This document shows, piece by piece, positions 29,748 to 38,424 of a stretch of DNA of 64,000 bases. The translations under genes were made by a program, and so were the position numbers. Each line of letters starts with the position of its first letter. Within the stretch, counting starts at the first letter, position 1. A model generated the notes under the pieces. That model was given only the letters and a program-made list of their open reading frames with translations, did no database searches and was not told where the DNA came from. Where the stretch lies: assembly GCF_014196525.1 (NCBI RefSeq), contig NZ_JACIDX010000010.1:62001-126000 (forward strand), read 5' to 3'. Source of the stretch: Novosphingobium sediminicola (GTDB taxonomy: Bacteria; Pseudomonadota; Alphaproteobacteria; Sphingomonadales; Sphingomonadaceae).

Positions 29748-30503
29748 CTATCCGCCCCGCGCCAGATAGAGAACATCGCGCGGCTGGGCGAGCAGATGCT
29801 GGCCCGAATCCACAAACAGCGTTTCACCGCTGGCCAGCCAGCCATCGGCAAGGAAAAGCGCGGCATCGGCAATCTCGGCCGGATCGGTCAGGCGGCCCAG
29901 CAGGTTCATCCGGCCCGAAGTCTCATGCTCCTGCGGCTTCTGATCGAAACTGGGCAGCATGGCGCCCGGCGCGATGGCATAGATGCGGTCATCCGCCTTT
30001 GCCGCGCCCATGGCCAGCATCCGCACCGTGGCGGACAAGGCGTGCTTGGCCATCGTGTAACTGAAGAAATCCGGGTTGGGATTGGCCAGTTTCATGTCGG
30101 TAATGGCGATCACGCGGCGGCCTGCGCGGGCGCGGGCATGGCGCAAAAAGGCCTGTGCCATGCGGGTGGGGGTTTGCGCATTGACGGTCATCGCCTCGGC
30201 AAACACATCCGGGTCCATGGCGCGGGCATCGTCATAGCGAAACACCGCGGCCGAATTGACCAATATACGCCAGTCTTCCAGCCGTTGCGCCAGCGCCTCC
30301 ACCATCGCCACGCCCGCATCGGGATCGGCCAGATCGCAGCCCACGCATTCGGCGCTGGGCAATTGCGCGGCCAATGCCTCGGCATCGGCTCGGCTTTGGC
30401 CATAGTGGATCACGACATGCCATCCCGCCGCGCCAAAACGATGAGCAATGCGCGCGCCAATACGCTTGGCGCCGCCGGTGATAAGCAGGGTAGGCCGGGT
30501 CAT
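29748..30503 (-). CDS. Short-chain dehydrogenase/reductase, FolM/pteridine reductase-like
   Basis: The 251-residue Rossmann enzyme has TGGAKRIGARIAHRFGAAGW at residues 9-28; the basic AKRIG turn favours NADPH. The NSAAVFRYDD segment and the active-site YTMAKHAL (Tyr-X3-Lys) near 155 are present. The usual catalytic Ser position reads ITDMKLANPN, with Asp, as in FolM and pteridine reductases. The likely substrate is a dihydropterin, but no folate genes are adjacent, so this remains an inference. The ATG at 30503 was chosen over 30518 to match the family start. Confidence 0.75.
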   Translation of the reverse strand: MTRPTLLITGGAKRIGARIAHRFGAAGWHVVIHYGQSRADAEALAAQLPSAECVGCDLADPDAGVAMVEALAQRLEDWRILVNSAAVFRYDDARAMDPDVFAEAMTVNAQTPTRMAQAFLRHARARAGRRVIAITDMKLANPNPDFFSYTMAKHALSATVRMLAMGAAKADDRIYAIAPGAMLPSFDQKPQEHETSGRMNLLGRLTDPAEIADAALFLADGWLASGETLFVDSGQHLLAQPRDVLYLARGG

Positions 30504-30593
30504 GCCCCCATCAAGCACAAAGCGCGCGATGTGGGAACCCGGCTTGAGGGGAATGCCAGAACCGCTATGCTATGCCTCTGAAAGGAAATGGCG

Positions 30594-31424
30594 ATGCGGT
30601 TGGATCTGGTCGATGTCTTTGTGAATGGAGCGCTTTCGGGCAATCCTCTGGCGGTGGTGCATGGGGCCGATGGCATGACGGATGCCACGATGCAGTCGCT
30701 GGCCCGTTGGATCGGCTTTTCCGAGACCACCTTCCTACTGACCCCCACGCATCCCGAGGCCGATTATCGGGTGCGGATCTTTACCCCCACACTCGAACTG
30801 CCCTTTGCCGGGCATCCCACGCTGGGCAGCGCCTATGCCTGGCGCGCGGCGGGCGGCGTGGCCAAGGGCGCGCAGATCATGCAGGAATGCGGGGTCGGGC
30901 TGGTGCCGGTGCGTGTGACGGATGACGGGCTGGCCTTTCGCGCCCCGCCGCTGCGGCGCAGCGGGCCTTTGTCCAAGGCTGAACTTGCCGCCGCTCTGGC
31001 GCAATTGCGCCTGTCGCCCGAGGATGTGATTGAGGCCGTGCATGTCGAAAACGGCCCGCCGTGGCAATTGATCCGTCTGCGCAGCGCGCAGGCCGTTCTG
31101 GCGGTTTCGCCCGTGATCGCGGCGGATGGCGTGGTCGATCTGGGCGTGATCGGTCCCTCGGACGAACCGGGTGTTGATTGGGAAGTCCGCGCCTTTTTTA
31201 CCGCGCCAGGCGGCATTCTGGCTGAAGATCCCGTGACGGGCAGCTTTAACGCCGGGGCCGCGCTCCATCTGTATGAAAGCGGTCTGGCCACGGGCGATTA
31301 TGTCGCGGCGCAGGGGCGCATGACCGGGGCGGATGGCCGGGTTTATGTCTCACGCGATGACGATGGCGTGTGGATTGGCGGGCAGGTTCGCGCGGTGGGC
31401 GTGGGGGCGGGTCTGGCTCTTTAG
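30594..31424 (+). CDS. PhzF-family isomerase/epimerase
   Basis: The 276-residue protein shows the PhzF fold: MRLDLVDVFVNGALSGNPLAVV at the start with the family F-X4-GNP-A-V pattern and then SETTFLL with the catalytic Glu around residue 45. ELPFAGHPTLGSAYA and EDPVTGSFNAGAALHLY follow in the second half. PhzF proteins isomerise small metabolites; the substrate here is unknown. The ATG at 30594 has AAAGGA at better spacing than the ATG at 30588. It is divergent from the SDR gene, sharing a 90-bp gap. Confidence 0.9.
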   Translation: MRLDLVDVFVNGALSGNPLAVVHGADGMTDATMQSLARWIGFSETTFLLTPTHPEADYRVRIFTPTLELPFAGHPTLGSAYAWRAAGGVAKGAQIMQECGVGLVPVRVTDDGLAFRAPPLRRSGPLSKAELAAALAQLRLSPEDVIEAVHVENGPPWQLIRLRSAQAVLAVSPVIAADGVVDLGVIGPSDEPGVDWEVRAFFTAPGGILAEDPVTGSFNAGAALHLYESGLATGDYVAAQGRMTGADGRVYVSRDDDGVWIGGQVRAVGVGAGLAL

Positions 31425-31497
31425 GATGTAGGGCTTTCCTACAATAACCTATATGGATAAATTTCCGTCATCCTCACCCGGAATGATGGAGTTTCCC

Positions 31498-32541
31498 ATG
31501 GCCAATCCCAAAATCAGCTATCCCGCCACCTTCACCCCCGCCCATGCCATGGCCTTTGCCAGTGCCGACAACACCGCCGCCACCGTTTCCGCAGGCAATC
31601 CGCTGCCGGTGGCGCTGGGCGACGGGGCGCTGGCGGGGCTGGGGGCGATGGGCGATGCGGCAGCTTCTTCCGATACGGCCAGCGTCGGGCTGATCGCGCT
31701 GTTCAAGCGCCTGCTGGGCAAACTGCCCGCCGGCATCGGTCAGAAACCCGCCGCCGCCAGCCTGCCCGTTGTGTTGGCCAGCGATCAGGGCGCGATCCCC
31801 GCGCTGGTCGATGCGGTCAGCGATGGCGCGACCACCAACGGCAGCGCCACCAGCGCGGCCACCGTCGTCACGCTGAACACCGCCGGTTTTGGCGGGGGCA
31901 GCTTCCAGATCACAGGCATCGGCACCAGCAATACCGTGTCTTTTGAACAATCGAACGACAATGCCACATGGATCGCCCTGCCGGTCAATCCGGCCAGCGC
32001 CACCACGGCGGCCCCCGTCACCACCGCTACGGCCACCGGCCTGTTCAATTTCATCGCCACCGCCGCCTATGTCCGCGCGCGCGTATCGACCTATGGCAGC
32101 GGCACGGTTGCCATCGCCGCGACCCAAAAGCGCAATCGCGCCGTCGCTGACCAGATCGCCGCCGCCGTCCTGACGACGTCGAGCGCGCAAGTCGGCTATA
32201 CGCTCAACAACACCGGCTATACCGACAGCACCGCCGCTCTTGCCGCCAGCGCCACCTATACCGGCACGGGTCGGGCCACCACCGGGCTCGTTTATGCCAC
32301 GCGGTTCAAGGCACGCGCCTATGCGGATGCTGCAGGCGCGCTTTATATCGACCAGTCACTCGACAGTGGTTCGACATGGCAGGTGGTGGCCAGCGGGGCG
32401 ATGGCGGCGGGGACGGCGCTTGACCTGAACGTTGCCATCACCGGGGCCTTTGGCAGCGCGAACCAGTTTCGGGTGCGATGCGTCAATGGCGCGGCGGCGC
32501 AGACGCTGCTGCGGCTTTCCTCGGTCTATACCACGGCGTAA
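31498..32541 (+). CDS. Phage-like beta-rich protein, orphan
   Basis: The 347-residue protein is rich in Ala, Thr and Gly and almost free of Cys and His. The central segment LPVVLASDQGAIP resembles the SLPVVIASDQ motif often seen in uncharacterised phage structural proteins. Two later parts look like repeated beta-sandwich units (VSFEQSNDNATWIALPV and LYIDQSLDSGSTWQVVASG). No signal peptide is present. The ATG at 31498 follows GGAG with 7-nt spacing; 31453 is an alternative. No other phage gene was recognised nearby, so it may be a domesticated or stray prophage gene. Confidence 0.6.
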   Translation: MANPKISYPATFTPAHAMAFASADNTAATVSAGNPLPVALGDGALAGLGAMGDAAASSDTASVGLIALFKRLLGKLPAGIGQKPAAASLPVVLASDQGAIPALVDAVSDGATTNGSATSAATVVTLNTAGFGGGSFQITGIGTSNTVSFEQSNDNATWIALPVNPASATTAAPVTTATATGLFNFIATAAYVRARVSTYGSGTVAIAATQKRNRAVADQIAAAVLTTSSAQVGYTLNNTGYTDSTAALAASATYTGTGRATTGLVYATRFKARAYADAAGALYIDQSLDSGSTWQVVASGAMAAGTALDLNVAITGAFGSANQFRVRCVNGAAAQTLLRLSSVYTTA

Positions 32542-32580
32542 TGGCCGTCGGCCCGCTCTGGTATCGCGCCGGGGCGGGCT

Positions 32581-33138
32581 CTATCCACCAAACACCGCGA
32601 AAAAGCGGCGATGGTGAAACACCCAAACTTCATCGAAATGGTTGTTTGCCTGCGCGCAGGCCTCCTGCCACCAATCGAGCGGAGGATCGGCCAGCCCCTC
32701 GATCCATGTCGTGTTCGACCGGATCAGCAAACCATCGCAGCGTTCATAACGTTTCGCGCATTTCTTGGCGATCAGCCGCGCGATCTCGGCGGCATAGGCA
32801 TCGGGCGCAATCATCACCGGCGTGGGCGAAACATAGGGCGCCCCCAGCTCGAATTGCCGACAGGTGGTTTCATAGGCGGTGTTGCGGTGGACCAGCGGAT
32901 TGTCCGCCTCGGTATTTTCAAAGACCAGTTCTTGCCCATGCAGTCGGATCTCGAAATCGGGCGTGGGCTTGCCTGTTTCGGGCAAGAGACGCACCGCCTC
33001 GGCATGGCGATGCTGGGCAAAACTGGCGGCCATGAAGGCCTCGCGAAAGGTCTTGCCGCGCTGGCTGCGGATCTCGCACTCGCTGGCCAGATGATGCCCC
33101 ACCCGACTGGCCAGAGCCAGCATATCGGGCGGGGTCAT
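32581..33138 (-). CDS. Protein of unknown function downstream of rlmN
   Basis: The 185-residue soluble protein starts MTPPDMLALASRVGHHLASE. The middle part, PTPDFEIRLHGQELVFENTEADN, has a 'PDF...E.TEAD' arrangement that loosely recalls PD-(D/E)XK nuclease folds, but the lysine is missing and the match is weak. It is rich in His, Trp and aromatic residues near the C-terminus (DEVWVFHHRRFFAVFGG). It begins just after the rlmN stop on the same strand, so it is probably co-transcribed. A GTG at 33165 is an alternative start. Confidence 0.5.
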   Translation of the reverse strand: MTPPDMLALASRVGHHLASECEIRSQRGKTFREAFMAASFAQHRHAEAVRLLPETGKPTPDFEIRLHGQELVFENTEADNPLVHRNTAYETTCRQFELGAPYVSPTPVMIAPDAYAAEIARLIAKKCAKRYERCDGLLIRSNTTWIEGLADPPLDWWQEACAQANNHFDEVWVFHHRRFFAVFGG

Positions 33139-33169
33139 CCAGCCCCCAACCGGGATCACCCCCACGGAA

Positions 33170-34465
33170 TTATCCCAGAGCAGCCTGCTTTTCCTCAGCC
33201 AGACGATCGAGTTCGGCGCGCGACATTTTCTGCGCCGAGGTCTTCAATTGCCCGCAGGCCGCATCAATGTCGCGCCCGCGCGGGGTGCGCACGGGGGCCG
33301 AAATGCCGGCTTCGAAGATGATGTTCGAAAACTGGCGGATGCGTTCGGGCGTGCTGCATTCGTAAATCGCGCCCGGCCATGGGTTGAACGGGATCAGGTT
33401 CACCTTGGCGGGCAGATTGTACTGACGCAGCAGGCGCACCAGTTCGCGGGCATGCTCGTCGGTGTCGTTCTTGTCCTTCAGCATCACATATTCAAACGTG
33501 ATGCGGCGCGAATTGGACGCACCGGGATAATCCGCACAGGCCTGAAGCAGCTCTTCAATGCCATATTTGCGGTTGATCGGCACGATCTCGTCGCGCACCT
33601 CCTTGGTGACGGCATGGAGCGAAACGGCCAGATTGACGCCGATTTCCTCGCCGCACTGGGCCATCATCGGCACAACGCCGCTGGTGGACAGGGTGATGCG
33701 CCGCTTGGACAAAGCCAGCCCATCGCCATCCATCACCAGCTTCAGCGCGCCCTTCACATTGTCGAAATTATACAGCGGTTCGCCCATGCCCATCATCACG
33801 ATGTTGGTCAGCAAACGACCATCGGGCGAATAGCCGCCCTCATCATCGACCAGTTCGTCGGTCAGCGCGGCAAGGTCGGCCTGACCCGCCTTGGGCCATT
33901 CGCCCAGAGCATCGCGCGCCAGCATGACCTGTCCCACGATCTCGCCCGGCGTCAGATTGCGCACCAGGCGCATCGTGCCGGTGTGGCAGAAGCGGCAATT
34001 GAGCGTGCAGCCGACCTGCGAAGAAACGCACAAAGTCCCGCGATCAGCATCGGGGATGAACACCATTTCGAATTCATGCCCGTCATCGGTGCGCAGCAGC
34101 CATTTGCGGGTGCCGTCCTCGCTGTGCTGCGAGACGACGATTTCCGGACGACCGATCACGAAACGCTCGGCCATCCAAGGGCGCATGGTCTTGGCAATAT
34201 CGGTCATCGCGTCAAAATCGGTGACGCCGCGATGATAGATCCAGTGATAGACCTGCTTGGCGCGCAGCTTGGCCTGCTTGGGCTCAAGCCCCGCCTCGGC
34301 AAAGATTTCGGCGATGCGCGGGCGCGGCAGGCCCAGCAGATCGACGCGGCCATCGGCGCGCGCGGTAATGTCGCGCGCGGTCACAACGGGGTCGATATGG
34401 CCCGCAATCGGCATCGACGTGGGCAGGGGAGAATTGGGAAGGGGGGTGTCCATAGCCGCGCCCAT
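33170..34465 (-). CDS. rlmN: 23S rRNA/tRNA (adenine-C2) methyltransferase
   Basis: The 431-residue radical-SAM enzyme has the cluster motif CTLNCRFC, a GMGEPLYN motif, [19 protein letters not shown] and [11 protein letters not shown]. The second conserved Cys near the C-terminus sits in IDAACGQL. RlmN methylates A2503 of 23S rRNA and A37 of some tRNAs by a radical mechanism using two SAM. The first residues ([15 protein letters not shown]) are low complexity, and ATG at 34453 is an equally good start. Confidence 0.96.
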   Translation of the reverse strand: MGAAMDTPLPNSPLPTSMPIAGHIDPVVTARDITARADGRVDLLGLPRPRIAEIFAEAGLEPKQAKLRAKQVYHWIYHRGVTDFDAMTDIAKTMRPWMAERFVIGRPEIVVSQHSEDGTRKWLLRTDDGHEFEMVFIPDADRGTLCVSSQVGCTLNCRFCHTGTMRLVRNLTPGEIVGQVMLARDALGEWPKAGQADLAALTDELVDDEGGYSPDGRLLTNIVMMGMGEPLYNFDNVKGALKLVMDGDGLALSKRRITLSTSGVVPMMAQCGEEIGVNLAVSLHAVTKEVRDEIVPINRKYGIEELLQACADYPGASNSRRITFEYVMLKDKNDTDEHARELVRLLRQYNLPAKVNLIPFNPWPGAIYECSTPERIRQFSNIIFEAGISAPVRTPRGRDIDAACGQLKTSAQKMSRAELDRLAEEKQAALG

Positions 34466-34499
34466 AGCGGCGAATCGGTCAAAATGCTACCCTGACGCC

Positions 34500-34985
34500 T
34501 TATCGCCCTGCACAGCCCAGCGCAGCCGCATCAATCGCGGTGGCCGCGCCGGGCAATGTGTATTGATCGGCGAAGAGCCGCCCCGCGCCGTCGCGCGATG
34601 AAACGGTCATGATCTCGCCCGAACGCATTGCGGCCACGATGGCGGCCTCCATCCGCGCATCGGCGGCCCATGCGTCGATCCCGCCGCCGGTCAGCCGGTA
34701 ATGCTGGCCCCCCAGCGACAATTGCGCGCCCGCGCCCGGCTGCATCCGGCGCGAGAGGCGGAAATGGACCTGTCCGCGCACGCCCTTTTTGGGCCACAGG
34801 CCAACATCGGCATAGGCGTCGACTTCGGCTTTGGTGGTCTTTTCCGGCATGGCGATGGCATAGCAGCGCGGAATGCCCGCATCGCGAAACGCCCCCCATG
34901 CGCCAAACATGCCCAAGGCATCACGGGCATCGGCAGGCGCGGCGCCCAAGGCGAAGAGGCAAAGAAAAAAGGCCGGGCGTTTCAT
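34500..34985 (-). CDS. Invasion-associated locus B (IalB)-like secreted protein
   Basis: The 161-residue protein has a signal peptide (MKRPAFFLCLFALGAAPADA) and a small domain with paired Cys (RCYAIAMPE ... ALGCAGR) and the patterns HFRLSRRM, AAIVAAMRSGEIMTVSSRD and DQYTLPGAATAIDAAALGC. These match the IalB family, small periplasmic or surface proteins of alphaproteobacteria with no clear biochemical role. AAAGGAGG precedes the ATG at proper spacing. It lies 49 bp downstream of amt on the same strand. Confidence 0.72.
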   Translation of the reverse strand: MKRPAFFLCLFALGAAPADARDALGMFGAWGAFRDAGIPRCYAIAMPEKTTKAEVDAYADVGLWPKKGVRGQVHFRLSRRMQPGAGAQLSLGGQHYRLTGGGIDAWAADARMEAAIVAAMRSGEIMTVSSRDGAGRLFADQYTLPGAATAIDAAALGCAGR

Positions 34986-35034
34986 CACCCGGCCTCCTTT
35001 AATCATGCGGCGATACCGGATCAATCCAGTTACG

Positions 35035-36354
35035 TCAGTCCAGTTCCCAGGCCCGCTCGCCATGCGAGGTGATGTCGAGGCCTTCGCGCTCGTCATCCTC
35101 GGTGGCGCGCATCGGCATGATCTTGCCCAGCACCATGGCCAGAACATAGGAAATCACCGCCGACCATGCCGCCGTCACGCCCACGCCCACGGCCTGAGCC
35201 ACGAACTGATGGCCCATCGACCCGCCTGCGGCATATCCCGTGCCGCCCAGCGCCGGGCTCATCGCCACGGCAAGACCGAGCGAGCCGATCATCCCGCCCA
35301 CGCCATGAACGGCGAACACGTCGAGCGAATCGTCGATCTTCCAACGCTGCTTGACCAACTGGATCATCGCATAGCACACGCAGGCGCCCGCCAGACCAAA
35401 CACCGCCGCCGCGCCGGGCGCGATCATGCCCGCCGCCGGGGTGACGGTGGCCAGACCTGCCACGGCGCCCGTGGCAAAGCCAACGCTGGTCGGCTTGCCC
35501 ACATGGGCCGCTTCGATGCCGATCCATACCAGCGCCGCTGCGCAGGCCGCTGTATGGGTGTTGAGGATCGCGCTGGCCGCCGCTGCGCTGCCCGTCAGCG
35601 CGCTGCCGCCGTTAAAGCCGAACCAGCCGACCCAGAGCAGACCCGCGCCCAGCATGGTCAGCGCGGGCGAATGGGGCAGCATCAGCGTCTTGGGAAAACC
35701 TGTCCGCGCGCCCAGCACCCAAGCGGCCACCAGCGCCGAAACGCCCGCCGTGGTATGGACGACAATGCCGCCTGCAAAATCGAGCGTGCCATAGCCGGTG
35801 CTCATCCAGCCGCCGCCCCAGATCCAATGCGCAACCGGCGCATAGACCAGCAGGCCCCAAGCCCCGCAAAAAGCCACGACCCAGCCAAAGCGTGCGCGGT
35901 CCACCCAGGCGCCCGCCATCAGCGCAGGCGTGATCGCGGCAAAGCAAAGCTGGAACAGCGCAAAGGTGTTTTCCGGCAGCGTCGTGCCGGCGCGCACCGG
36001 CGCCAGATGGGCCAGACCCAGACCCGACAGGCCCCCGATCCAGCCATTCGTCACCGGTCCAAACGCCAGCGCATAGCCCACCAGCACCCAGACCAGCGAG
36101 GCCACCGCCGTGATGACGCCCACCTGCACCATCACCGACAGGAAATTCTTGGCCCGCACCAGACCGCCATAGAACAGCGACAGGCCCGGCAGACACATCA
36201 ACAGCACCAGCGCGCTGGAGATCAGGATCCATACCGTATCGGCGGCATTTGCGCCGGTTGCGGTCTGGGCCAAAGCAGGTGTGGGGCACAGCAAGGCAGC
36301 CGCCATAAGGCTGCGACGATGCTTTGCCCAAAGGCCGGTCGGCCGATGGCGCAT
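35035..36354 (-). CDS. amt: Ammonium transporter
   Basis: The 439-residue membrane protein has a likely signal sequence (first 29 residues) and eleven hydrophobic helices. Family segments include CLPGLSLFYGGLVRAKN near residue 80, DFAGGIVVHTTAGVSALVAA near 200 with the pore region, and VHGVGGMIGSLGL near 345, which holds the second pore histidine. It conducts ammonium or ammonia inward. The partner PII gene glnK, usually beside amt, is not here. No sigma54 site was found in the 120 bp upstream. TTAGGAGA precedes the ATG. Confidence 0.95.
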   Translation of the reverse strand: MRHRPTGLWAKHRRSLMAAALLCPTPALAQTATGANAADTVWILISSALVLLMCLPGLSLFYGGLVRAKNFLSVMVQVGVITAVASLVWVLVGYALAFGPVTNGWIGGLSGLGLAHLAPVRAGTTLPENTFALFQLCFAAITPALMAGAWVDRARFGWVVAFCGAWGLLVYAPVAHWIWGGGWMSTGYGTLDFAGGIVVHTTAGVSALVAAWVLGARTGFPKTLMLPHSPALTMLGAGLLWVGWFGFNGGSALTGSAAAASAILNTHTAACAAALVWIGIEAAHVGKPTSVGFATGAVAGLATVTPAAGMIAPGAAAVFGLAGACVCYAMIQLVKQRWKIDDSLDVFAVHGVGGMIGSLGLAVAMSPALGGTGYAAGGSMGHQFVAQAVGVGVTAAWSAVISYVLAMVLGKIMPMRATEDDEREGLDITSHGERAWELD

Positions 36355-36475
36355 GGTATGTCTCCTAAGCCAGCGCCATCCGATCCCGGCGCTTTCCTCC
36401 GTCAGGCGCCTTAGATGCGAAAGTTTCCTGCGCGCAAGAGCGAAAATGGAGAGTATTTATTACCTGTCGGGCGCT

Positions 36476-37006
36476 TCAGGGGGCGGGGGGATAGGTTATC
36501 ACCATCACTTCCCACTCTTTTTCGCCCCCCGGCAGGGCCACGCGGCGCAAATCGCCCAACCCCGCCCCGCGCAGCGCCCGCGAAATCGGCGCCGACCATC
36601 CGATCAGCCCCTTGCTGGCATCCTGCTCATCATCGCCGACAAAGGTCAGATGCTTGCGATTGTCATCTTCATCGGCAATTTCCACGGTGGCACCGAACCA
36701 GACGCGGCCGCGATCCTCCTGCCGCGCAGGGTCGACCACGCGGCAGGCCTTCATGCGGCGGGCCAGATGGGCCAGTTCGCGGTCGATCTCGCGCATCCGC
36801 TTGCGGCCATAGAGATAGTCGCCATTTTCCGACCGGTCGCCATTGCCTGCGGCCCAACTGACGATTTCGACAATCGCAGGGCGTTCGGAGCCCAACAGAT
36901 GATCGTAACGCGCACGCAGCGCCGCCATGCCCGCAGGCGTGATCGGCGGGCCTTCGCCGGGGGCTTTGGGGGCGGCAGGCTTGGGGGCGGGGCGCATGTT
37001 TCTCAT
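36476..37006 (-). CDS. greB: Transcript cleavage factor GreB
   Basis: The 176-residue protein has a Pro/Ala-rich basic start and then the GreA/GreB coiled coil. The GDRSENGDYLYGRKRMREID segment at about 55-74 is the GreB tip region with the acidic residues that enter the polymerase secondary channel. The C-terminal FKBP-like domain follows (GATVEIADEDDNRKHLTFVG, WSAPISRALRG). It rescues backtracked RNA polymerase by stimulating transcript cleavage. A short gap separates it from the unknown gene upstream. Confidence 0.93.
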   Translation of the reverse strand: MRNMRPAPKPAAPKAPGEGPPITPAGMAALRARYDHLLGSERPAIVEIVSWAAGNGDRSENGDYLYGRKRMREIDRELAHLARRMKACRVVDPARQEDRGRVWFGATVEIADEDDNRKHLTFVGDDEQDASKGLIGWSAPISRALRGAGLGDLRRVALPGGEKEWEVMVITYPPAP

Positions 37007-37046
37007 GGGCGGGGCATAGGGTCAGGCCTGCGCCCAAGGCAAGGGT

Positions 37047-37487
37047 TCAGAACGGCAATTCCCCCAGATCGGGCGCGACCCATCCGCGCCGCGCCGCCAC
37101 GCTGAACAGTGTCTCCCGCCGCCAATAGGCCAGTGGCCAGTCGCTTTTGCCCAGATCGCCTGCCAGCAGGGCGGCGAGAATTTGTGACAAAGGCGTGTCA
37201 TTCTCATGACGCGCCATCTCGGAGCGCGCAGCACGTAGCGAGGCAATGGTGATCGTTTCATGATAGCCCGAGGTGTCATCATTCACCCCGCCCACTGATT
37301 CATTATAGGCGCGGATCGCTGCCCCCATCGCCCGCGGTTCAGCAATTTCAGGACGATAGCGCAAAAGCCAGAGCGCGGCGGCCCAATGCGCGCCATGGGT
37401 CCATTGCTCCTTGGGCAGGCGGCGTTCGACCATGCCGCGCGCGATGGCCTCAATACTTTCGTCGTTAAGGGCGCTCGATTCGTTCAT
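37047..37487 (-). CDS. Conserved protein of unknown function
   Basis: The 146-residue soluble protein has the patterns WTHGAHWAAALWLLRYRPEI near residue 29 and GVNDDTSGYHETITIASL near 72. Conserved His, Trp, Asp and Tyr residues suggest a metal or small-molecule site, but no named family was recognised. Its start lies 43 bp from a perfect 11-bp inverted repeat (37530-37558) in the divergent gap shared with the DUF2490 gene, so the repeat may regulate it. greB follows 40 bp downstream. Confidence 0.7.
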   Translation of the reverse strand: MNESSALNDESIEAIARGMVERRLPKEQWTHGAHWAAALWLLRYRPEIAEPRAMGAAIRAYNESVGGVNDDTSGYHETITIASLRAARSEMARHENDTPLSQILAALLAGDLGKSDWPLAYWRRETLFSVAARRGWVAPDLGELPF

Positions 37488-37529
37488 GGCACAGGCATGG
37501 CATTGCGGCTCGACTGCGTCAAAAAATGG

Positions 37530-37558
37530 GGATTATGACAGATATTTTGTCATAATCC
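37530..37558. promoter_or_regulatory. Perfect 11-bp inverted repeat, probable operator
   Basis: GGATTATGACA (37530-37540) and TGTCATAATCC (37548-37558) are exact reverse complements with a 7-nt spacer, GATATTT. The repeat is AT-rich and lies in a divergent promoter gap with no T-run, which fits a dimeric regulator's binding site better than a terminator. Confidence 0.6.
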
Positions 37559-37599
37559 TTCCGATACTTGGCCGCCGGCCGGCCCTGTGCCGCCTATTT

Positions 37600-37639
37600 G
37601 TGACAATCGGCTGACATAAAAGTGTCATCATAGCGTCAT
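37600..37639 (+). promoter_or_regulatory. Pho box upstream of DUF2490 gene
   Basis: CTGACATAAAAGTGTCAT (37611-37628) differs from the E. coli Pho box CTGTCATAAAACTGTCAC at three positions. Related heptamers GTGACAA (37600) and GCGTCAT (37633) continue the exact 11-bp spacing, so four repeats are present. CATAGT at 37637-37642 could be the -10 element. Confidence 0.65.
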
Positions 37640-37676
37640 AGTTGACGCCGAATTGTCACATACGGGAATCGCAAAA

Positions 37677-38384
37677 GTGCAGCGCAACACATTTCATGCC
37701 GTGGCCGTGGGGGCGGCCAAGGCGCTTCTGGCCCTGGCGTCGATCACGCCCGCCGCCGCCATGGCCAGCGATGCCCAGCATTGGGAAATCGCCACGGCGA
37801 CCGCCAATCTGGGTGATGGCTGGCGCGCGTCGGCGGAAAACATCACCCGTTTCAGCCAGACGCGCGGCTTTTACGAACTCGAACAGAACCTGATGCTGGG
37901 CCATGAGATCGGCGACAAGGGCGGGCCGCTGGGAATGGTGTTCTACCTCGGCTATACCCATGATCCGCAATATGCCCATGGCAATTTTACCATCATGGAG
38001 CATCGTTTCCGCCAGCAATTGAGCTTTGACCGTCTGCTGACGCTGGGCCCGGTGCGGATTTCAGGCCGTATGCGGGTGGAACAGCGCTGGCGCGAGGGGA
38101 TCACCGGTACGGCATGGCGTTTGCGCCCCTATATCAAGGCCACGATGCCGGTGGTGGGCAAGGTCATGCTGGTGGCCGCGCATGAGAGCTTCATCGACGC
38201 CAACCGCAACGGATTTCAGCGCTTGGGTGGAGAGGAGCGGATGCGCAATTCGCTGGGGTTCAACATGCCGCTCAATCGCCGGGTCAATCTCGAACTGGGC
38301 TATCTGAACCAGCACGGCTTTGTGCCGGGCGGCAAGGATACCAATGACAATGCCGCGACGCTGGAGATCAAGGCGAATTTCTGA
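37677..38384 (+). CDS. DUF2490 outer-membrane beta-barrel protein
   Basis: From the GTG at 37677, which follows GGGAA by 8 nt, the protein has 235 residues: a signal peptide ending near PAAAMAS, then amphipathic beta strands (HRFRQQLSFDRLLTLGPVRISG, GRMRVEQRWREGITG, RLRPYIKATMP) and a C-terminal strand ending EIKANF. Order and length fit DUF2490, whose members are predicted small porin-like barrels. The Pho box upstream points to expression when phosphate is scarce, perhaps for uptake of phosphate or a phosphorylated nutrient. A TTG at 37653 is a less likely start. Confidence 0.72.
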   Translation: MQRNTFHAVAVGAAKALLALASITPAAAMASDAQHWEIATATANLGDGWRASAENITRFSQTRGFYELEQNLMLGHEIGDKGGPLGMVFYLGYTHDPQYAHGNFTIMEHRFRQQLSFDRLLTLGPVRISGRMRVEQRWREGITGTAWRLRPYIKATMPVVGKVMLVAAHESFIDANRNGFQRLGGEERMRNSLGFNMPLNRRVNLELGYLNQHGFVPGGKDTNDNAATLEIKANF

Positions 38385-38424
38385 CGACTTGCTCAAGGCG
38401 TCCGGGGCGGGCAAACCGGACGCC

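Noticed and set aside
31453..31498. Upstream ATG for the phage-like gene
   Set aside because: The GGAG at proper spacing favours the ATG at 31498; the extra 15 residues are low complexity.
35035..36475. Possible sigma54 promoter for amt
   Set aside because: The 120 bp upstream were read on the minus strand, and no GG-N10-GC pair near TGGCAC/TTGC was found.
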